The position numbers were made by a program, and so were the translations under genes. Under the pieces are notes generated by a model. It saw nothing but the letters and a program-made list of their open reading frames with translations. It searched no databases and was not told the origin of the DNA. Shown here piece by piece: positions 8,734-17,576 of a DNA stretch of 64,000 nt. Origin of the DNA: Saccharopolyspora rhizosphaerae (GTDB lineage Bacteria; Actinomycetota; Actinomycetes; Mycobacteriales; Pseudonocardiaceae); assembly GCF_003931915.1 (NCBI RefSeq), contig NZ_RSAA01000004.1:248001-312000 (forward strand), in the 5' to 3' direction. Position 1 is the stretch's first letter, and each line of letters opens with the position of its first letter.

Positions 8734-8850
8734 TGGACGGTCGTGGAACGTGATGAACGGGAAGATCCGACCGTCCACACCTTTCCGCTGGTCACCCGTG
8801 CTCCTCGGGAGAATTCCGGGAAAGGCCGGAAACCTCCCGACGAGCGCACC

Positions 8851-9468
8851 TCAGTAGTCGAACTGCGGGTCCTCGGTGCGGCTGCGCTTGAGCTCGAAGA
8901 AGTACGGGTAGCGGGCCATCGCGACCGCGCCGTCGAAGATCTGGGCGGCCTCCTCGCCCTTCGGCACGCGGGTGATCACCGGACCGAAGAACGCCACGCC
9001 GTCCACGTGCAGCGTCGGTGTGCCCACCTCGTCGCCGACCGGGTCCATGCCCGCGTGGTGGCTGGCGCGCAGCTCCTCGTCGTAGTCGGTGCTGTGGGCG
9101 GCTTCGGCGAGCTCCGCGGGCAGGCCGACCTCGGCCAAAGCGCCCTTGATCGCCTCGTCGAAGTCCTTGATCCCCTGGTTGTGGATCCGCGTGCCCAGGG
9201 CCGTGTACAGCGGCGACAGCACCTCGTCGCCGTGGTGCTTGGCAGCGGCGATGCACACGCGCACCGGGCCCCAGCCGCGCTTCATCAGGTCGAGGTACTG
9301 CTCAGGCAGGTCGCGGCCCTCGTTGAGCACCGACAGGCTCATCACCCGGAAGTGCAGGTCGATGTCGCGGGCCTTCTCGACCTCCAGGATCCACCGGGAG
9401 GAGACCCAGGCGAACGGGCACAGCGGGTCGAAGTAGAAGTCCACCCGTGGGCGGGCAGGGGCGGTCAT
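8851..9468 (-). CDS. DsbA-family mycothiol-dependent nitroreductase homologue (Rv2466c-type)
   Basis: 205-residue thioredoxin-fold DsbA-like protein closely matching M. tuberculosis Rv2466c in remembered sequence: [70 protein letters not shown] and FFELKR. Rv2466c is a mycothiol-dependent nitroreductase with an N-terminal CPWC redox site. Here the site reads CPFA (in [13 protein letters not shown]), so the second cysteine is lost. The ATG at 9468 has GGAGG six nt upstream; an earlier in-frame ATG at 9480 lacks this. It is divergent from pepN, as in mycobacteria. Whether the single-cysteine form still reacts via a mixed disulfide with mycothiol is open. Confidence 0.88.
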   Translation of the reverse strand: MTAPARPRVDFYFDPLCPFAWVSSRWILEVEKARDIDLHFRVMSLSVLNEGRDLPEQYLDLMKRGWGPVRVCIAAAKHHGDEVLSPLYTALGTRIHNQGIKDFDEAIKGALAEVGLPAELAEAAHSTDYDEELRASHHAGMDPVGDEVGTPTLHVDGVAFFGPVITRVPKGEEAAQIFDGAVAMARYPYFFELKRSRTEDPQFDY

Positions 9469-9749
9469 CCGTGCCTCCATCAGTCGAAGTCGTCCAGGTG
9501 CCGGCACGCGGCACCACGTCGGCGGCCTGATCAGGAACAGCTGGGCCCGGCGGGTGCCAGGAGCGGGACCTGAACAGCTCCTGGGGGGAGTAACCCCGCG
9601 ACGGCCGATTGTCTTCCCGGCGGGCCCGACACGCCGCCGAAGATCGCGAGGTGCGTGCCCGGCAGCGCGACTCCGGCCGGACGTGATTTGATGCCTGCGC
9701 CGGGCATCCAACCGGCCTTGATCCGTCCCTACGAACTACGAGGTGATCC

Positions 9750-12323
9750 GTGGCACCGCCGAACCTCACCCGCGAACAGGCCGAGCAGCGCGCCGCGTTG
9801 CTGGAGGTCCAGTCCTACGTGATCGAACTGGACCTCTCCGCCGGCGCGGGGGGTGTGGAAGTGGAGACGTTCGGGTCCACGACCACGGTTCGCTTCCGCA
9901 GCGAGCAGACCGGCGTCGACACCTGGATCGACCTCGTGGCGGACCGGGTGCACAGCGCGGTGCTCAACGGTGCCGAGCTCGACCTCTCCGACTACGACGA
10001 GTCGACCGGCATCCGGCTGCCCGACCTCGCCGCCGAGAACGAGCTCGTGGTCCGCGCCGACTGCGCCTACACCAACACCGGTGAGGGCCTGCACCGCTTC
10101 ATCGACCCGGTCGACGGCGCCGTCTACCTCTACAGCCAGTTCGAGACCGCCGACGCGAAGCGGATGTTCACCTGCTTCGACCAGCCCGACCTGAAGGCGA
10201 CCTACCAGATCACGGTCGACGCCCCGGCCGACTGGAAGGTCATCTCCAACGCGGCCGGCGAGGTCACCGAGACCGCCACGGGCAAGCGCCACACCTTCGA
10301 CACCACCAAGCCCATGTCGACCTACCTGGTCGCGCTGGTGGCCGGTCCCTACGCCGAGTGGCGCGACGAGTTCCCCGGCGAGGACGGCCAGGACCCGATC
10401 CCGCTGGGCATCTACTGCCGCGCCTCGCTGGCCGAGCACCTCGACGCCGAGCGCCTGTTCACCGAGACCAAGCAGGGCTTCGGCTTCTACCACAAGGCGT
10501 TCGGGGTGCCCTACCCGTTCGGCAAGTACGACCAGTGCTTCGTGCCGGAGTTCAACGCGGGCGCGATGGAGAACGCCGGCTGCGTGACCTTCCTCGAGGA
10601 CTACGTGTTCCGGTCGAAGGTCACCGGCTACCTCTACGAGCGCCGCTGCGAGACCGTGCTGCACGAGATGGCGCACATGTGGTTCGGCGACCTCGTGACC
10701 ATGCGCTGGTGGAACGACCTGTGGCTCAACGAGTCGTTCGCGACCTGGGCCAGCGTCCTCGCGCAGGTCGGCGCCACCGAGTACGACGCCGCCTGGACGA
10801 CCTTCGCCAGCGTCGAGAAGTCCTGGGCCTACCGCCAGGACCAGCTGCCCTCGACCCACCCGGTCGCCGCCGACATCCCGGACCTGCAGGCCGTGGAGGT
10901 CAACTTCGACGGCATCACCTACGCCAAGGGCGCCTCGGTGCTCAAGCAGCTGGTGGCTTACGTCGGCCTGGAGAACTTCCTGGCGGGCCTGCGGGTCTAC
11001 TTCGACCGCCACGCGTGGAGCAACGCCACCCTCGACGACCTGCTCAAGGCTCTGGAGGAGGCTTCCGGCCGCGACCTGTCCTGGTGGAGCGCGGAGTGGC
11101 TGGAGACGACCGGCCTCAACATGCTGCGCCCGCGGTTCAGCACCGACGACGAGGGCCGGTTCACCCAGTTCTCCGTGGTGCAGAACGGCGCCCGGCCGGG
11201 TGCGGGTGAGCTGCGCACGCACCGCACGGCGATCGGCATCTACGACGACGAGGGCGGCAAGCTGGTCCGCAAGCACCGCGTCGAGCTCGACGTGACCGGC
11301 GAGGTCACCGACGTCGCGGACCTGGTCGGCGTGCACCGCGGCAAGCTGGTGCTGGTCAACGACGACGACCTGACCTACTGCTCGCTGCGCTTCGACCCCG
11401 AGTCGCTGGCGACGCTGGTGGACCGCATCGGCGACATCGACGAATCGCTGCCGCGCGCGCTGTGCTGGTCGACGGCGTGGGAGATGACCCGCGAGGCCGA
11501 GCTGAAGGCCCGCGACTTCGTGACCTTGGTGCTCGGCGCCTCCGCCGAGGCCGGCATCGGCGCGGAGAGCCAGATCGGCGTGGTGCAGCGGGTCCTGCTG
11601 CAGACGCAGACGGCGCTGAACTCCTACGTCGACCCGTCGTGGCAGGAGGAGGGCTGGCGGCGGTTCAGCTCGCGGCTGTTCGAGCTCGCCCGCGCGGCCG
11701 AGCCGGGCTCGGACCACCAGCTGGCGTTCGTCAACTCGCTGACCGGTTCGGTGCTCTCCGACGAGCAGATCGACGAGTTGCGCGGCTGGCTGGACGGGTC
11801 GAACCCGCTCCCAGGCCTGACCGTGGACACCGACCTGCGCTGGGGCCTGCTGCAGGCTCTGGTCGCCCACGGTGCGGCCGGCGAATCGGAGATCGACGCC
11901 GAGCTGGAGGCCGATCAGACCGCGACGGGCCGTCGTCGCGCCGAGCGGGCCCGCGCCCTGATCCCCACCGCGGGCTCGAAGGAGAAGGCCTGGCAGCGCG
12001 CGGTGCACGACGACCAGCTGCCGAACGCGATCAGCGACGCGATCATCGCAGGCTTCCAGCACCCGGCGCAGCGCGAGCTGCTGGTGCCGTACGTGCGCCG
12101 GTACTTCGAGTCGATCGACGAGGTCTGGCAGCGCCGCTCCAGCGAGCGGGCGCAGCCCACGGTGATCGGGCTGTTCCCGTCCTGGGCGGTCACCGACGAG
12201 ACCGTCGCTGCCGCCGACGAGTGGCTGGCCGGTGAGCACCCGGCGGCGTTGCGCCGTCTGGTCTCCGAGGGCCGCGCGGGCATCGTCCGGGCGCTCGCGG
12301 CCCGCGAGTTCGACCGCTCCTGA
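9750..12323 (+). CDS. pepN: Aminopeptidase N, M1 family
   Basis: 857-residue cytosolic zinc aminopeptidase, full length for the actinobacterial PepN group. Seen: N-terminal beta domain, CFDQPDLKA, exopeptidase motif GAMENAGCVTF (about residues 272-282), zinc site HEMAHMWFGDLVT followed by NESFATWAS carrying the third ligand Glu, TYAKGASVLKQL, and a long helical ERAP1-like C-terminal domain. GTG 9750 has GAGGTGA upstream at normal spacing. The 281 nt separating it from the divergent DsbA gene hold a short CCAGGAGC/GCTCCTGG hairpin (9557-9584) and presumably both promoters. The pairing with the Rv2466c-like gene is conserved in mycobacteria. Confidence 0.96.
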   Translation: MAPPNLTREQAEQRAALLEVQSYVIELDLSAGAGGVEVETFGSTTTVRFRSEQTGVDTWIDLVADRVHSAVLNGAELDLSDYDESTGIRLPDLAAENELVVRADCAYTNTGEGLHRFIDPVDGAVYLYSQFETADAKRMFTCFDQPDLKATYQITVDAPADWKVISNAAGEVTETATGKRHTFDTTKPMSTYLVALVAGPYAEWRDEFPGEDGQDPIPLGIYCRASLAEHLDAERLFTETKQGFGFYHKAFGVPYPFGKYDQCFVPEFNAGAMENAGCVTFLEDYVFRSKVTGYLYERRCETVLHEMAHMWFGDLVTMRWWNDLWLNESFATWASVLAQVGATEYDAAWTTFASVEKSWAYRQDQLPSTHPVAADIPDLQAVEVNFDGITYAKGASVLKQLVAYVGLENFLAGLRVYFDRHAWSNATLDDLLKALEEASGRDLSWWSAEWLETTGLNMLRPRFSTDDEGRFTQFSVVQNGARPGAGELRTHRTAIGIYDDEGGKLVRKHRVELDVTGEVTDVADLVGVHRGKLVLVNDDDLTYCSLRFDPESLATLVDRIGDIDESLPRALCWSTAWEMTREAELKARDFVTLVLGASAEAGIGAESQIGVVQRVLLQTQTALNSYVDPSWQEEGWRRFSSRLFELARAAEPGSDHQLAFVNSLTGSVLSDEQIDELRGWLDGSNPLPGLTVDTDLRWGLLQALVAHGAAGESEIDAELEADQTATGRRRAERARALIPTAGSKEKAWQRAVHDDQLPNAISDAIIAGFQHPAQRELLVPYVRRYFESIDEVWQRRSSERAQPTVIGLFPSWAVTDETVAAADEWLAGEHPAALRRLVSEGRAGIVRALAAREFDRS

Positions 12324-12335
12324 TCCGCACGACGA

Positions 12336-12370
12336 AGCCGCCCCGGTCGGAGTTTCCGACCGGGGCGGCT
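12336..12370 (+). terminator. Hairpin terminator after pepN
   Basis: Perfect 15-bp stem (AGCCGCCCCGGTCGG / CCGACCGGGGCGGCT) with loop AGTTT, 13 nt after the pepN stop. It could also serve the convergent DUF5130 gene, which ends about 115 nt further on. Confidence 0.75.
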
Positions 12371-12485
12371 CACGTCTGCTGCGGCCTCAAGCGCCTCAGG
12401 ACGAGGCGGCCGCACGTGCGCGCTTTCGACGCCACGTCAGCCGCTCCCCGGAGGCAGCGGCCGTCTGGGGCGGCGCGACAGGTGC

Positions 12486-12974
12486 TCAGGACTCCTTGAA
12501 CGAGGTTCCGGCTGCGTCGGCCAGCATCCGCACCGCGCTGACGAGGCCGTCGATGAGCTCGTCCTCCTTGAAGGAGGCGACCATGCTCATGGCGGCCAGC
12601 TGGCAGCTGCGGTCCGGGATGCGGCGGTAGGCCTCTTCCCCGGTGACGACCTCGAACTTGCGCTGTCCCGGGGACACGGCGATCAGCACGCCCTCGGACG
12701 CCAGGGCGCCGAGGTTGGCGTGCAGCTCCTCGGCCTGCTTGCGGGTGTCCTCGCCGAGGTCGCCGAGGTAGATCGCGAACTCCAGGCCGGTGCTGCGGCT
12801 GGCCACCGCCATCGCGTCGTCCAGCCGGGCCAGTTCGCTCGCGCTGAAGGGCAGCCGGGGACGGTCGGGCTCGACGCGGCGCGCCACGGACAACCGGCCG
12901 GTCGCCATGCGGGCCTCACCGGCGCTGAGCTCCTCGGACTCCGCGGACCGATGCGTGATCTCACCACTTGCCAC
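12486..12974 (-). CDS. DUF5130 (TPM-like) protein
   Basis: 162-residue conserved actinobacterial protein with a TPM/DUF5130 alpha/beta fold: LPFSASELARLDDAMAVASR, LEFAIYLGDLGED, LHANLGALASEGVLIAVSP, EEAYRRIPDRSCQLAAMSM and a C-terminal helix. GTG 12974 is chosen from GGAGG about 6 nt upstream; it overlaps the 3' end of the ctaJ-like gene by 14 nt. From memory, the mycobacterial counterpart (next to the CtaJ gene) is a factor found associated with the cytochrome bcc-aa3 supercomplex (PRSAF1). Role here is inferred from that neighbour pairing. Confidence 0.8.
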   Translation of the reverse strand: MASGEITHRSAESEELSAGEARMATGRLSVARRVEPDRPRLPFSASELARLDDAMAVASRSTGLEFAIYLGDLGEDTRKQAEELHANLGALASEGVLIAVSPGQRKFEVVTGEEAYRRIPDRSCQLAAMSMVASFKEDELIDGLVSAVRMLADAAGTSFKES

Positions 12975-13215
12975 TTGCGCCTCCCCGAGCCGTGACAGGC
13001 CGTGCGTCGTCCGGCACGACCTCACCTTCGCCCACCGGTACCGCGGAGTTCACGTCCTGCGGGTTGGCGGACCAGAACACCGGAGCGAAGTCCCAGTCCT
13101 CCCCCGCGCGGTAGCGCGGACGGGACAGCTTCGGCCACATCGCGATCAGCACGATCACGCCATAGATGGCCGCTGGGAGCACCGCCAGGACCAGCACACT
13201 CTCCACGACAGTCAC
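12961..13215 (-). CDS. ctaJ: Small membrane subunit of aa3 cytochrome oxidase, CtaJ-like
   Basis: 84-residue protein with one N-terminal transmembrane helix (about residues 3-27, VVESVLVLAVLPAAIYGVIVLIA is the hydrophobic core region) followed by a conserved soluble tail, WPKLSRPRYRAGEDWDFAPVFW. This resembles the CtaJ accessory subunit of the mycobacterial cytochrome oxidase supercomplex. GTG start at 13215. Its gene overlaps the DUF5130 gene, which supports a common role in the respiratory supercomplex. Identification rests on topology, the tail motif and neighbour gene; no catalytic residues are expected. Confidence 0.65.
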   Translation of the reverse strand: MTVVESVLVLAVLPAAIYGVIVLIAMWPKLSRPRYRAGEDWDFAPVFWSANPQDVNSAVPVGEGEVVPDDARPVTARGGASGKW

Positions 13216-13623
13216 GCCCAGTACGGTAGCCGATGACCAAGGTCCCGTGTGGGCGTCTTCGCGCGGGTCGCGATCTTGCTCCTGGAAGCGGACCGAGACC
13301 GTCCGGCAATTCGCCCGAAGCGATGCCGGCGAAGCCCGCTCGAGCGGAGATCAGCACTGAGAGTGATCTCGGCGTCACCCGATTCCGGGCTTGCTGAAAG
13401 CCTTTCGGAGGCCGCACCTGCGGCCTACCATGTGACTCGAATCACCATCATTAACTCGTCCGGGTTATCCACTGCGACTGAATGGAGTCGGCCCGGTCGG
13501 GGGCACATCGCGGCAGGTTGGCGGCTTGTTCCTGGCGGCTTCTGATCATAGTTTTTCACCTGTATGGGTCTTGCATTCTTGATCACATGCGTTCAAAGCA
13601 CCCTATGTATTCGGGAGGTCCCG
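13216..13623. other. Intergenic region upstream of the GVRIS gene
   Basis: About 400 nt without a convincing gene. The last 80 nt (13540-13612) are markedly AT-richer than the surroundings and contain TTGATC-N19-TATGTA, a weak promoter-like pair, before the GGGAGG ribosome-binding site of the repeat-protein gene. A 98-codon open frame at 13249-13545 has no family resemblance or good ribosome-binding site and was not called. Confidence 0.5.
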
Positions 13624-14115
13624 ATGTCGATCAACGAAGCCGCCACTCAGCGCAGCGCACTCATCCTTCCGAACACCGGTCAACCGCTCGCTGAACACGG
13701 TGTGCGCATCAGCAGCAACCGCAACGGAGTCCGCACCAGCGGCCGTCAGGACGGCGTCCGCATCAGCGGTGAGGACGACGGCCTCAGGCTCAGCGGCCGA
13801 CGCGCAGGCGTGCGCATCAGCGGCCAGCGGAGGGGCGTGCGCATCAGCGGTCAGCGCGAAGGTGTGCGCATCAGCGGCCACGCAGGCGTCCGGATCAGCA
13901 GCAACCGCAACGGCGTCCGCATCAGCGGCCACCGGAGGGGCGTGCGCATCAGCGGTCAGCGCGAAGGTGTGCGCATCAGCGGCCACGCAGGCGTCCGGAT
14001 CAGCAGCAACCGCAGCGGCGTCCGCATCAGCGGCCACCGGAGGGGCGTGCGCATCAGCGGTCAGCGCGAAGGTGTGCGCATCAGCGGACGCACCCGCGGC
14101 GTGCGGATCAGCTGA
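13624..14115 (+). CDS. GVRIS nonapeptide-repeat protein, unknown function
   Basis: 163 residues. ATG 13624 has GGGAGG 5-6 nt upstream. Residues 1-25 are non-repetitive (MSINEAATQRSALILPNTG...) with no signal peptide. Residues 26-163 are sixteen units of consensus GVRISGxRx: most are 9 residues, two are 8 (GVRISGHA), and the chain ends on a partial unit GVRIS followed by the stop. Variants include GVRTSG, GLRLSG and GVRISSNRN. The protein is very Arg/Gly/Ser-rich and strongly basic, with no Cys or Trp. The alternating V-R-I-S strand and G-rich turn suggest a beta-roll/solenoid, or a linear repeat array binding a polyanion. Flanking genes face the other way, so it is monocistronic. No known family recognised; a repeat-containing peptide precursor is possible but no modifying enzyme is nearby. 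Confidence 0.8.
   Translation: MSINEAATQRSALILPNTGQPLAEHGVRISSNRNGVRTSGRQDGVRISGEDDGLRLSGRRAGVRISGQRRGVRISGQREGVRISGHAGVRISSNRNGVRISGHRRGVRISGQREGVRISGHAGVRISSNRSGVRISGHRRGVRISGQREGVRISGRTRGVRIS
13828..14088 (+). repeat. 105-bp tandem DNA repeat inside the GVRIS gene
   Basis: Two full near-identical copies (13828-13932, 13933-14037) and a partial third (14038 to about 14088), all beginning CGGAGGGGCGTGCGCATCAG. Each encodes 35 residues, i.e. four units (9+9+8+9). The full copies differ by very few bases, showing recent duplication or homogenisation within the coding frame. Confidence 0.9.
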
Positions 14116-14207
14116 CCCGCACGCAGACGCACCCGAGCAGGACCAACGGGCTCCGAGGCGAAACCGCGCTCGAACGAGCGACTCGGCACCCCGCAGCGTT
14201 CGAGGCG

Positions 14208-14405
14208 GCCAGCGGCGGCAGCCGCTTCATCAGGTGTGGGACTCAGCTCGCACCGCCGCGGGTTCTGAGCGGCTTCGTGGCGAGTACGCCGCGACGCCGC
14301 GTCCGGCGCACATCAGGAGCGGCGCACGGAGTCCACGGAGCCCCACGGAGCCGCTGTGCTCTCCCGTTCCGGGGGTCCTGCCACCCGCACCGCCACGCAC
14401 AGCGG
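14208..14405. repeat. Dispersed ~190-bp element, copy A
   Basis: Non-coding sequence that recurs at 21905-22090 in the same orientation. Shared exact blocks include CCGCGGGTTCTGAGCGGC (14255-14272), CTCTCCCGTTCCGGGGGT (14358-14375) and CTGCCACCCGCACC (14377-14390). A long hairpin occupies 14268-14299: GCGGCTTCGTGGCG, loop AGTA, CGCCGCGACGCCGC, with two mispairs. It fills the 304-nt space between the GVRIS gene and the 3' end of the leftward HNH gene. Nothing else is seen in this space. Confidence 0.75.
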
Positions 14406-14419
14406 CTGCGACGAAACCC

Positions 14420-15067
14420 TCAGGCAGCCGACTCGCCGAGGTAGGGGAGCCAGAGCGGATCCGCTTCGGACAACCCCGCCAACAACCGCCAGTGGCGGCC
14501 TCGTGGCGCCTGCGGGGTCACCGGGAGCCGCCAGCCCAGCTCGCTGAGGGTCTTGTCGGCCTTGCGGTGGTTGCACTTGGTGCAGCAGGCGACGCAGTTC
14601 TCCCACGTGTGCGGCCCCCCGCGGCTGCGCGGGAGAACATGATCTATGGTTTCCGCTCGTGCGCCGCAGTAGACGCACCGGTGGTTGTCCCGGAGCATCA
14701 GCGCGGCCCGGGTCAGCGGAACCCGGCCGCGGTACGGCACGCGCACGAAGTTGCTCAACCTGATCACGGACGGGATCTCGACCTCGGCGCTCGCCGAGTG
14801 CAGGGTCATCCCGGCCGAGTCGCCGTGGACCACCTCGGCCTTGCCGCACACGACCATCACGATGGCGCGGCGCAGCGGGAGCGCGGTGAGCGGTTCGAAG
14901 GTCGTGTTGAGCAGCAGGACCCGGCGCTTGCGCCACGACGTGGCGCTGCCGGGAGGCCGATCCGTCTGCGGTGGTCCGGAACCTCGGCTCGTCTGGCACA
15001 GCGGGGCCCGCGACGCGAGGCCCGAAGCCTTCCGCGCCGGCTGTCGGATCGGTTGTCGGTCTGGCAC
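14420..15067 (-). CDS. HNH endonuclease
   Basis: 215-residue HNH nuclease of the actinobacterial type found beside glbO in mycobacteria. N-terminal region WRKRRVLLLNTTFEPLTALPLRRAI; catalytic core near the C-terminus with two zinc CxxC knuckles (CVYCG and CTKC), ETIDHVLPRSRGG giving the first His, ENCVACC giving Asn and NHRKADK giving the last His. GTG 15067 has GGAGGTGG 6-7 nt upstream; a TTG nine codons earlier is less likely. Biological target unknown for this family; it is a stand-alone gene without a methylase. Confidence 0.88.
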   Translation of the reverse strand: MPDRQPIRQPARKASGLASRAPLCQTSRGSGPPQTDRPPGSATSWRKRRVLLLNTTFEPLTALPLRRAIVMVVCGKAEVVHGDSAGMTLHSASAEVEIPSVIRLSNFVRVPYRGRVPLTRAALMLRDNHRCVYCGARAETIDHVLPRSRGGPHTWENCVACCTKCNHRKADKTLSELGWRLPVTPQAPRGRHWRLLAGLSEADPLWLPYLGESAA

Positions 15068-15334
15068 GCGACCACCTCCACCGGTGTCGGGCAAAGTTCA
15101 GCACAGAACCCGGCCCGAACGCACGTGTGATTCGCCACGCCACGCCGCCGCAGGCGCCCCGCCGCGCGTTTGCGCAGGTGGGAGCGATACCGCGTGATCA
15201 CCGCCGAAGCCTCGCCCACGTCCGGCGGTCTCGACCACCGACCGCTCTCCGACGTTGATCACCTCAGGTGAAAACCGGCTCTGAGAACCCTCCGACCCCG
15301 CTCGCGGCCCCGGGCGGCACGTATCGTCGCGATC

Positions 15335-17443
15335 GTGACCGACGTTCAAGCGCACCTGAGCTACCCCGCCACCGCCCGCGAGGACACCGTGGAGACCCTG
15401 CACGGCCGCGACGTGGCCGACCCGTACCGGTGGCTGGAGGACGCCTCCTCGCCGAGCACCGAGGCGTGGTCACGAGCGCAGGACGAGCTCGCCCGCACCT
15501 GGTTGGACGCGCTCCCGGGCCGGGAGTCGATCGCGGAACGGCTGAAGTCGCTGCTCGGAGCGGGTGCCGTGGGCGCGCCTCTGTGGCGGGCAGGGCGGTG
15601 CTTCTTCACCCGCCGCGAGCCCGGCCAGGAGTTCGGCGTGCTCCACGTGCGCGAGGCCGACGGGACCGAGCGGGTGCTGCTGGACGTCACCGACCTCGAC
15701 CCGTCCGGGCTGACGACGCTCGACAGCTGGGTGCCGAGCCTGGAGGGCGACCTGCTGGCTTACCAGATCTCGGTGGGCGGCGACGAGGAGTCGTTGCTGC
15801 ACGTCATGGACGTGGCCACCGGTGAGCTGGTCGAGGGCCCGATCGACCGCTGCCGCTATTCGACGATCTCCTGGCTGCCCGGCGGGCGGGAGTTCTTCTA
15901 CATCCGCCGGCTGGCGCCCGAGCTGGTGCCCGAGGGCGAGGAGCAGTTCCACCGCCGCGTGTGGCGGCACCGGGTGGGCACCGACCCCGAGCAGGACGTG
16001 CTCGTGCACGGCGAAGGCCTGGACCACACCTTCTACTACGGCACCCACGTCTCGCGGGACGGCCGTTGGCTGGTCATCGAGGGCAGCATGGGCACCGCCC
16101 GCCGCGACTCGGTGTGGATCGCCGACCTCTCCGACGGCGCCGAGGTCCCGCGGCTGCGCCAGGTCGTGGACACCACCGACGGCTACCGGGTCGCCGCGTG
16201 GGTGGAGCGCGACGGCCGGATGTACGTGATGACCACCAAGGACGCGCCGCGCTGGCGGCTGTGCGTGGCCGACCCGACCGAGCCCGAGCCGCAGAACTGG
16301 ACCGAACTGATCGCCGAGGAACCGGATTCGGTGCTCGACGCGGTCCGCTACTTCGACGGGGACGCACCGCTCCTGGTGGCGCTGCGCACGCGGCACGCCG
16401 TGTCCGAGCTCACCCTGCACGACCCGGCCACCGGCGAGCGCACCGGCGAGGTCCCACTGCCCGGCACCGGCCAGGTCACCGCGCTGACCACCGTCGACTC
16501 GGCCACCGAGCGGCACCGCGACCGGCTGTGGATCGGCTGGACCGACTTCGCCACCCCGCCCTGCGTGCACACCTACGACCGCAGCACCGGCGAGGTGTCG
16601 TTGGAGGCCTCCGCCCCCGGAACCGTGGAGCTGCCCGAGGTCCACACCCGCCAGGTCAGCTACCGCTCGGCCGACGGGACCGAGGTCCGGATGTTCGTGC
16701 TGGCACCCGTCGCCGAGCCGGACCGCCCGCGCCCGGTGTTCCTCACCGGCTACGGCGGTTTCTCGCTCTCCCGCGAACCGGGCTACATGCCTTCGGCGCT
16801 GACGTGGGTCGCCGCGGGTGGTGTGTGGGCGCTGCCGTCGCTGCGCGGTGGCGGCGAGGAAGGCGAGGAGTGGCACGTCGCCGGCATGCGGGAGCAGAAG
16901 CAGCACACCTTCGACGACTTCCACGCCGCGGCCGAGCACCTCGTCGACGAGGGGTGGACGACGTCGGACCAGCTCGCGATCTCGGGCGGTTCCAACGGCG
17001 GTCTGCTGGTGGGTGCCGCGCTGACGCAGCGCCCGGAGCTGTACCGGGCGGTGGTGTGCTCGGCTCCGCTGCTGGACATGGTGCGCTACGAGCGGTTCCT
17101 GCTCGGCCGGACCTGGAACGACGAGTACGGCACGGCCGACGACCCGGAGGAGCTGAGCTGGCTGCTGTCCTACTCGCCGTACCACAACGTGACCGAGCAC
17201 ACGGCCTACCCGTCGGTGCTGTTCACGGTCTTCGAGTCGGATTCGCGGGTGGACCCCAACCACGCCCGCAAGATGTGCGCCGCGCTGCAGAACGCCACGA
17301 GCTCTGACCCTGGTAAGAGGCCCGTTCTGATCCGCCGTGAGACCGAGGTGGGCCATGCCGCCCGGTCGGTGTCACGTACCGTGGGACTGACGACCGACCA
17401 GCTCGCCTTCCTCGCGGAGGCAACCGGTCTCGCTCTGGACTGA
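15335..17443 (+). CDS. Prolyl oligopeptidase family serine peptidase (S9A)
   Basis: 702-residue cytosolic peptidase: N-terminal DPYRWLED signature, a seven-bladed beta-propeller (about residues 80-400) and a C-terminal alpha/beta-hydrolase domain. Catalytic triad visible as Ser in [11 protein letters not shown] (about 556), Asp in [14 protein letters not shown] and His in EVGHAA. Length and motifs fit prolyl oligopeptidase/oligopeptidase B, which cut short peptides. GTG 15335 precedes a normal family N-terminus ([10 protein letters not shown]). A 240-nt gap separates it from the divergent HNH gene. Confidence 0.93.
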   Translation: MTDVQAHLSYPATAREDTVETLHGRDVADPYRWLEDASSPSTEAWSRAQDELARTWLDALPGRESIAERLKSLLGAGAVGAPLWRAGRCFFTRREPGQEFGVLHVREADGTERVLLDVTDLDPSGLTTLDSWVPSLEGDLLAYQISVGGDEESLLHVMDVATGELVEGPIDRCRYSTISWLPGGREFFYIRRLAPELVPEGEEQFHRRVWRHRVGTDPEQDVLVHGEGLDHTFYYGTHVSRDGRWLVIEGSMGTARRDSVWIADLSDGAEVPRLRQVVDTTDGYRVAAWVERDGRMYVMTTKDAPRWRLCVADPTEPEPQNWTELIAEEPDSVLDAVRYFDGDAPLLVALRTRHAVSELTLHDPATGERTGEVPLPGTGQVTALTTVDSATERHRDRLWIGWTDFATPPCVHTYDRSTGEVSLEASAPGTVELPEVHTRQVSYRSADGTEVRMFVLAPVAEPDRPRPVFLTGYGGFSLSREPGYMPSALTWVAAGGVWALPSLRGGGEEGEEWHVAGMREQKQHTFDDFHAAAEHLVDEGWTTSDQLAISGGSNGGLLVGAALTQRPELYRAVVCSAPLLDMVRYERFLLGRTWNDEYGTADDPEELSWLLSYSPYHNVTEHTAYPSVLFTVFESDSRVDPNHARKMCAALQNATSSDPGKRPVLIRRETEVGHAARSVSRTVGLTTDQLAFLAEATGLALD

Positions 17444-17576
17444 GCCCCGAACTCGGTTCTGGCCGACCGGTTTTCGATCATCGTGCGCGGCGGGGCGCGC
17501 ACGAAGGTCGGGCCGGACGGTTCTCGACGCCCTGCGTCGCACCCCGAAATCGACAGCCGTGGAGACCCCCGTACCC

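Noticed and set aside
13666-13680. LPNTG sortase motif in the GVRIS protein
   Set aside because: It is at residues 15-19, not at a C-terminus before a hydrophobic tail, and there is no signal peptide.
13603-14037. Antisense 144-codon frame of Ala/Asp repeats
   Set aside because: It is the mirror of the GVRIS repeats, has no ribosome-binding site, and the sense frame has a good one.
13690-14110. CRISPR-like array
   Set aside because: The repeats are contiguous and coding, with no spacers and no cas genes.
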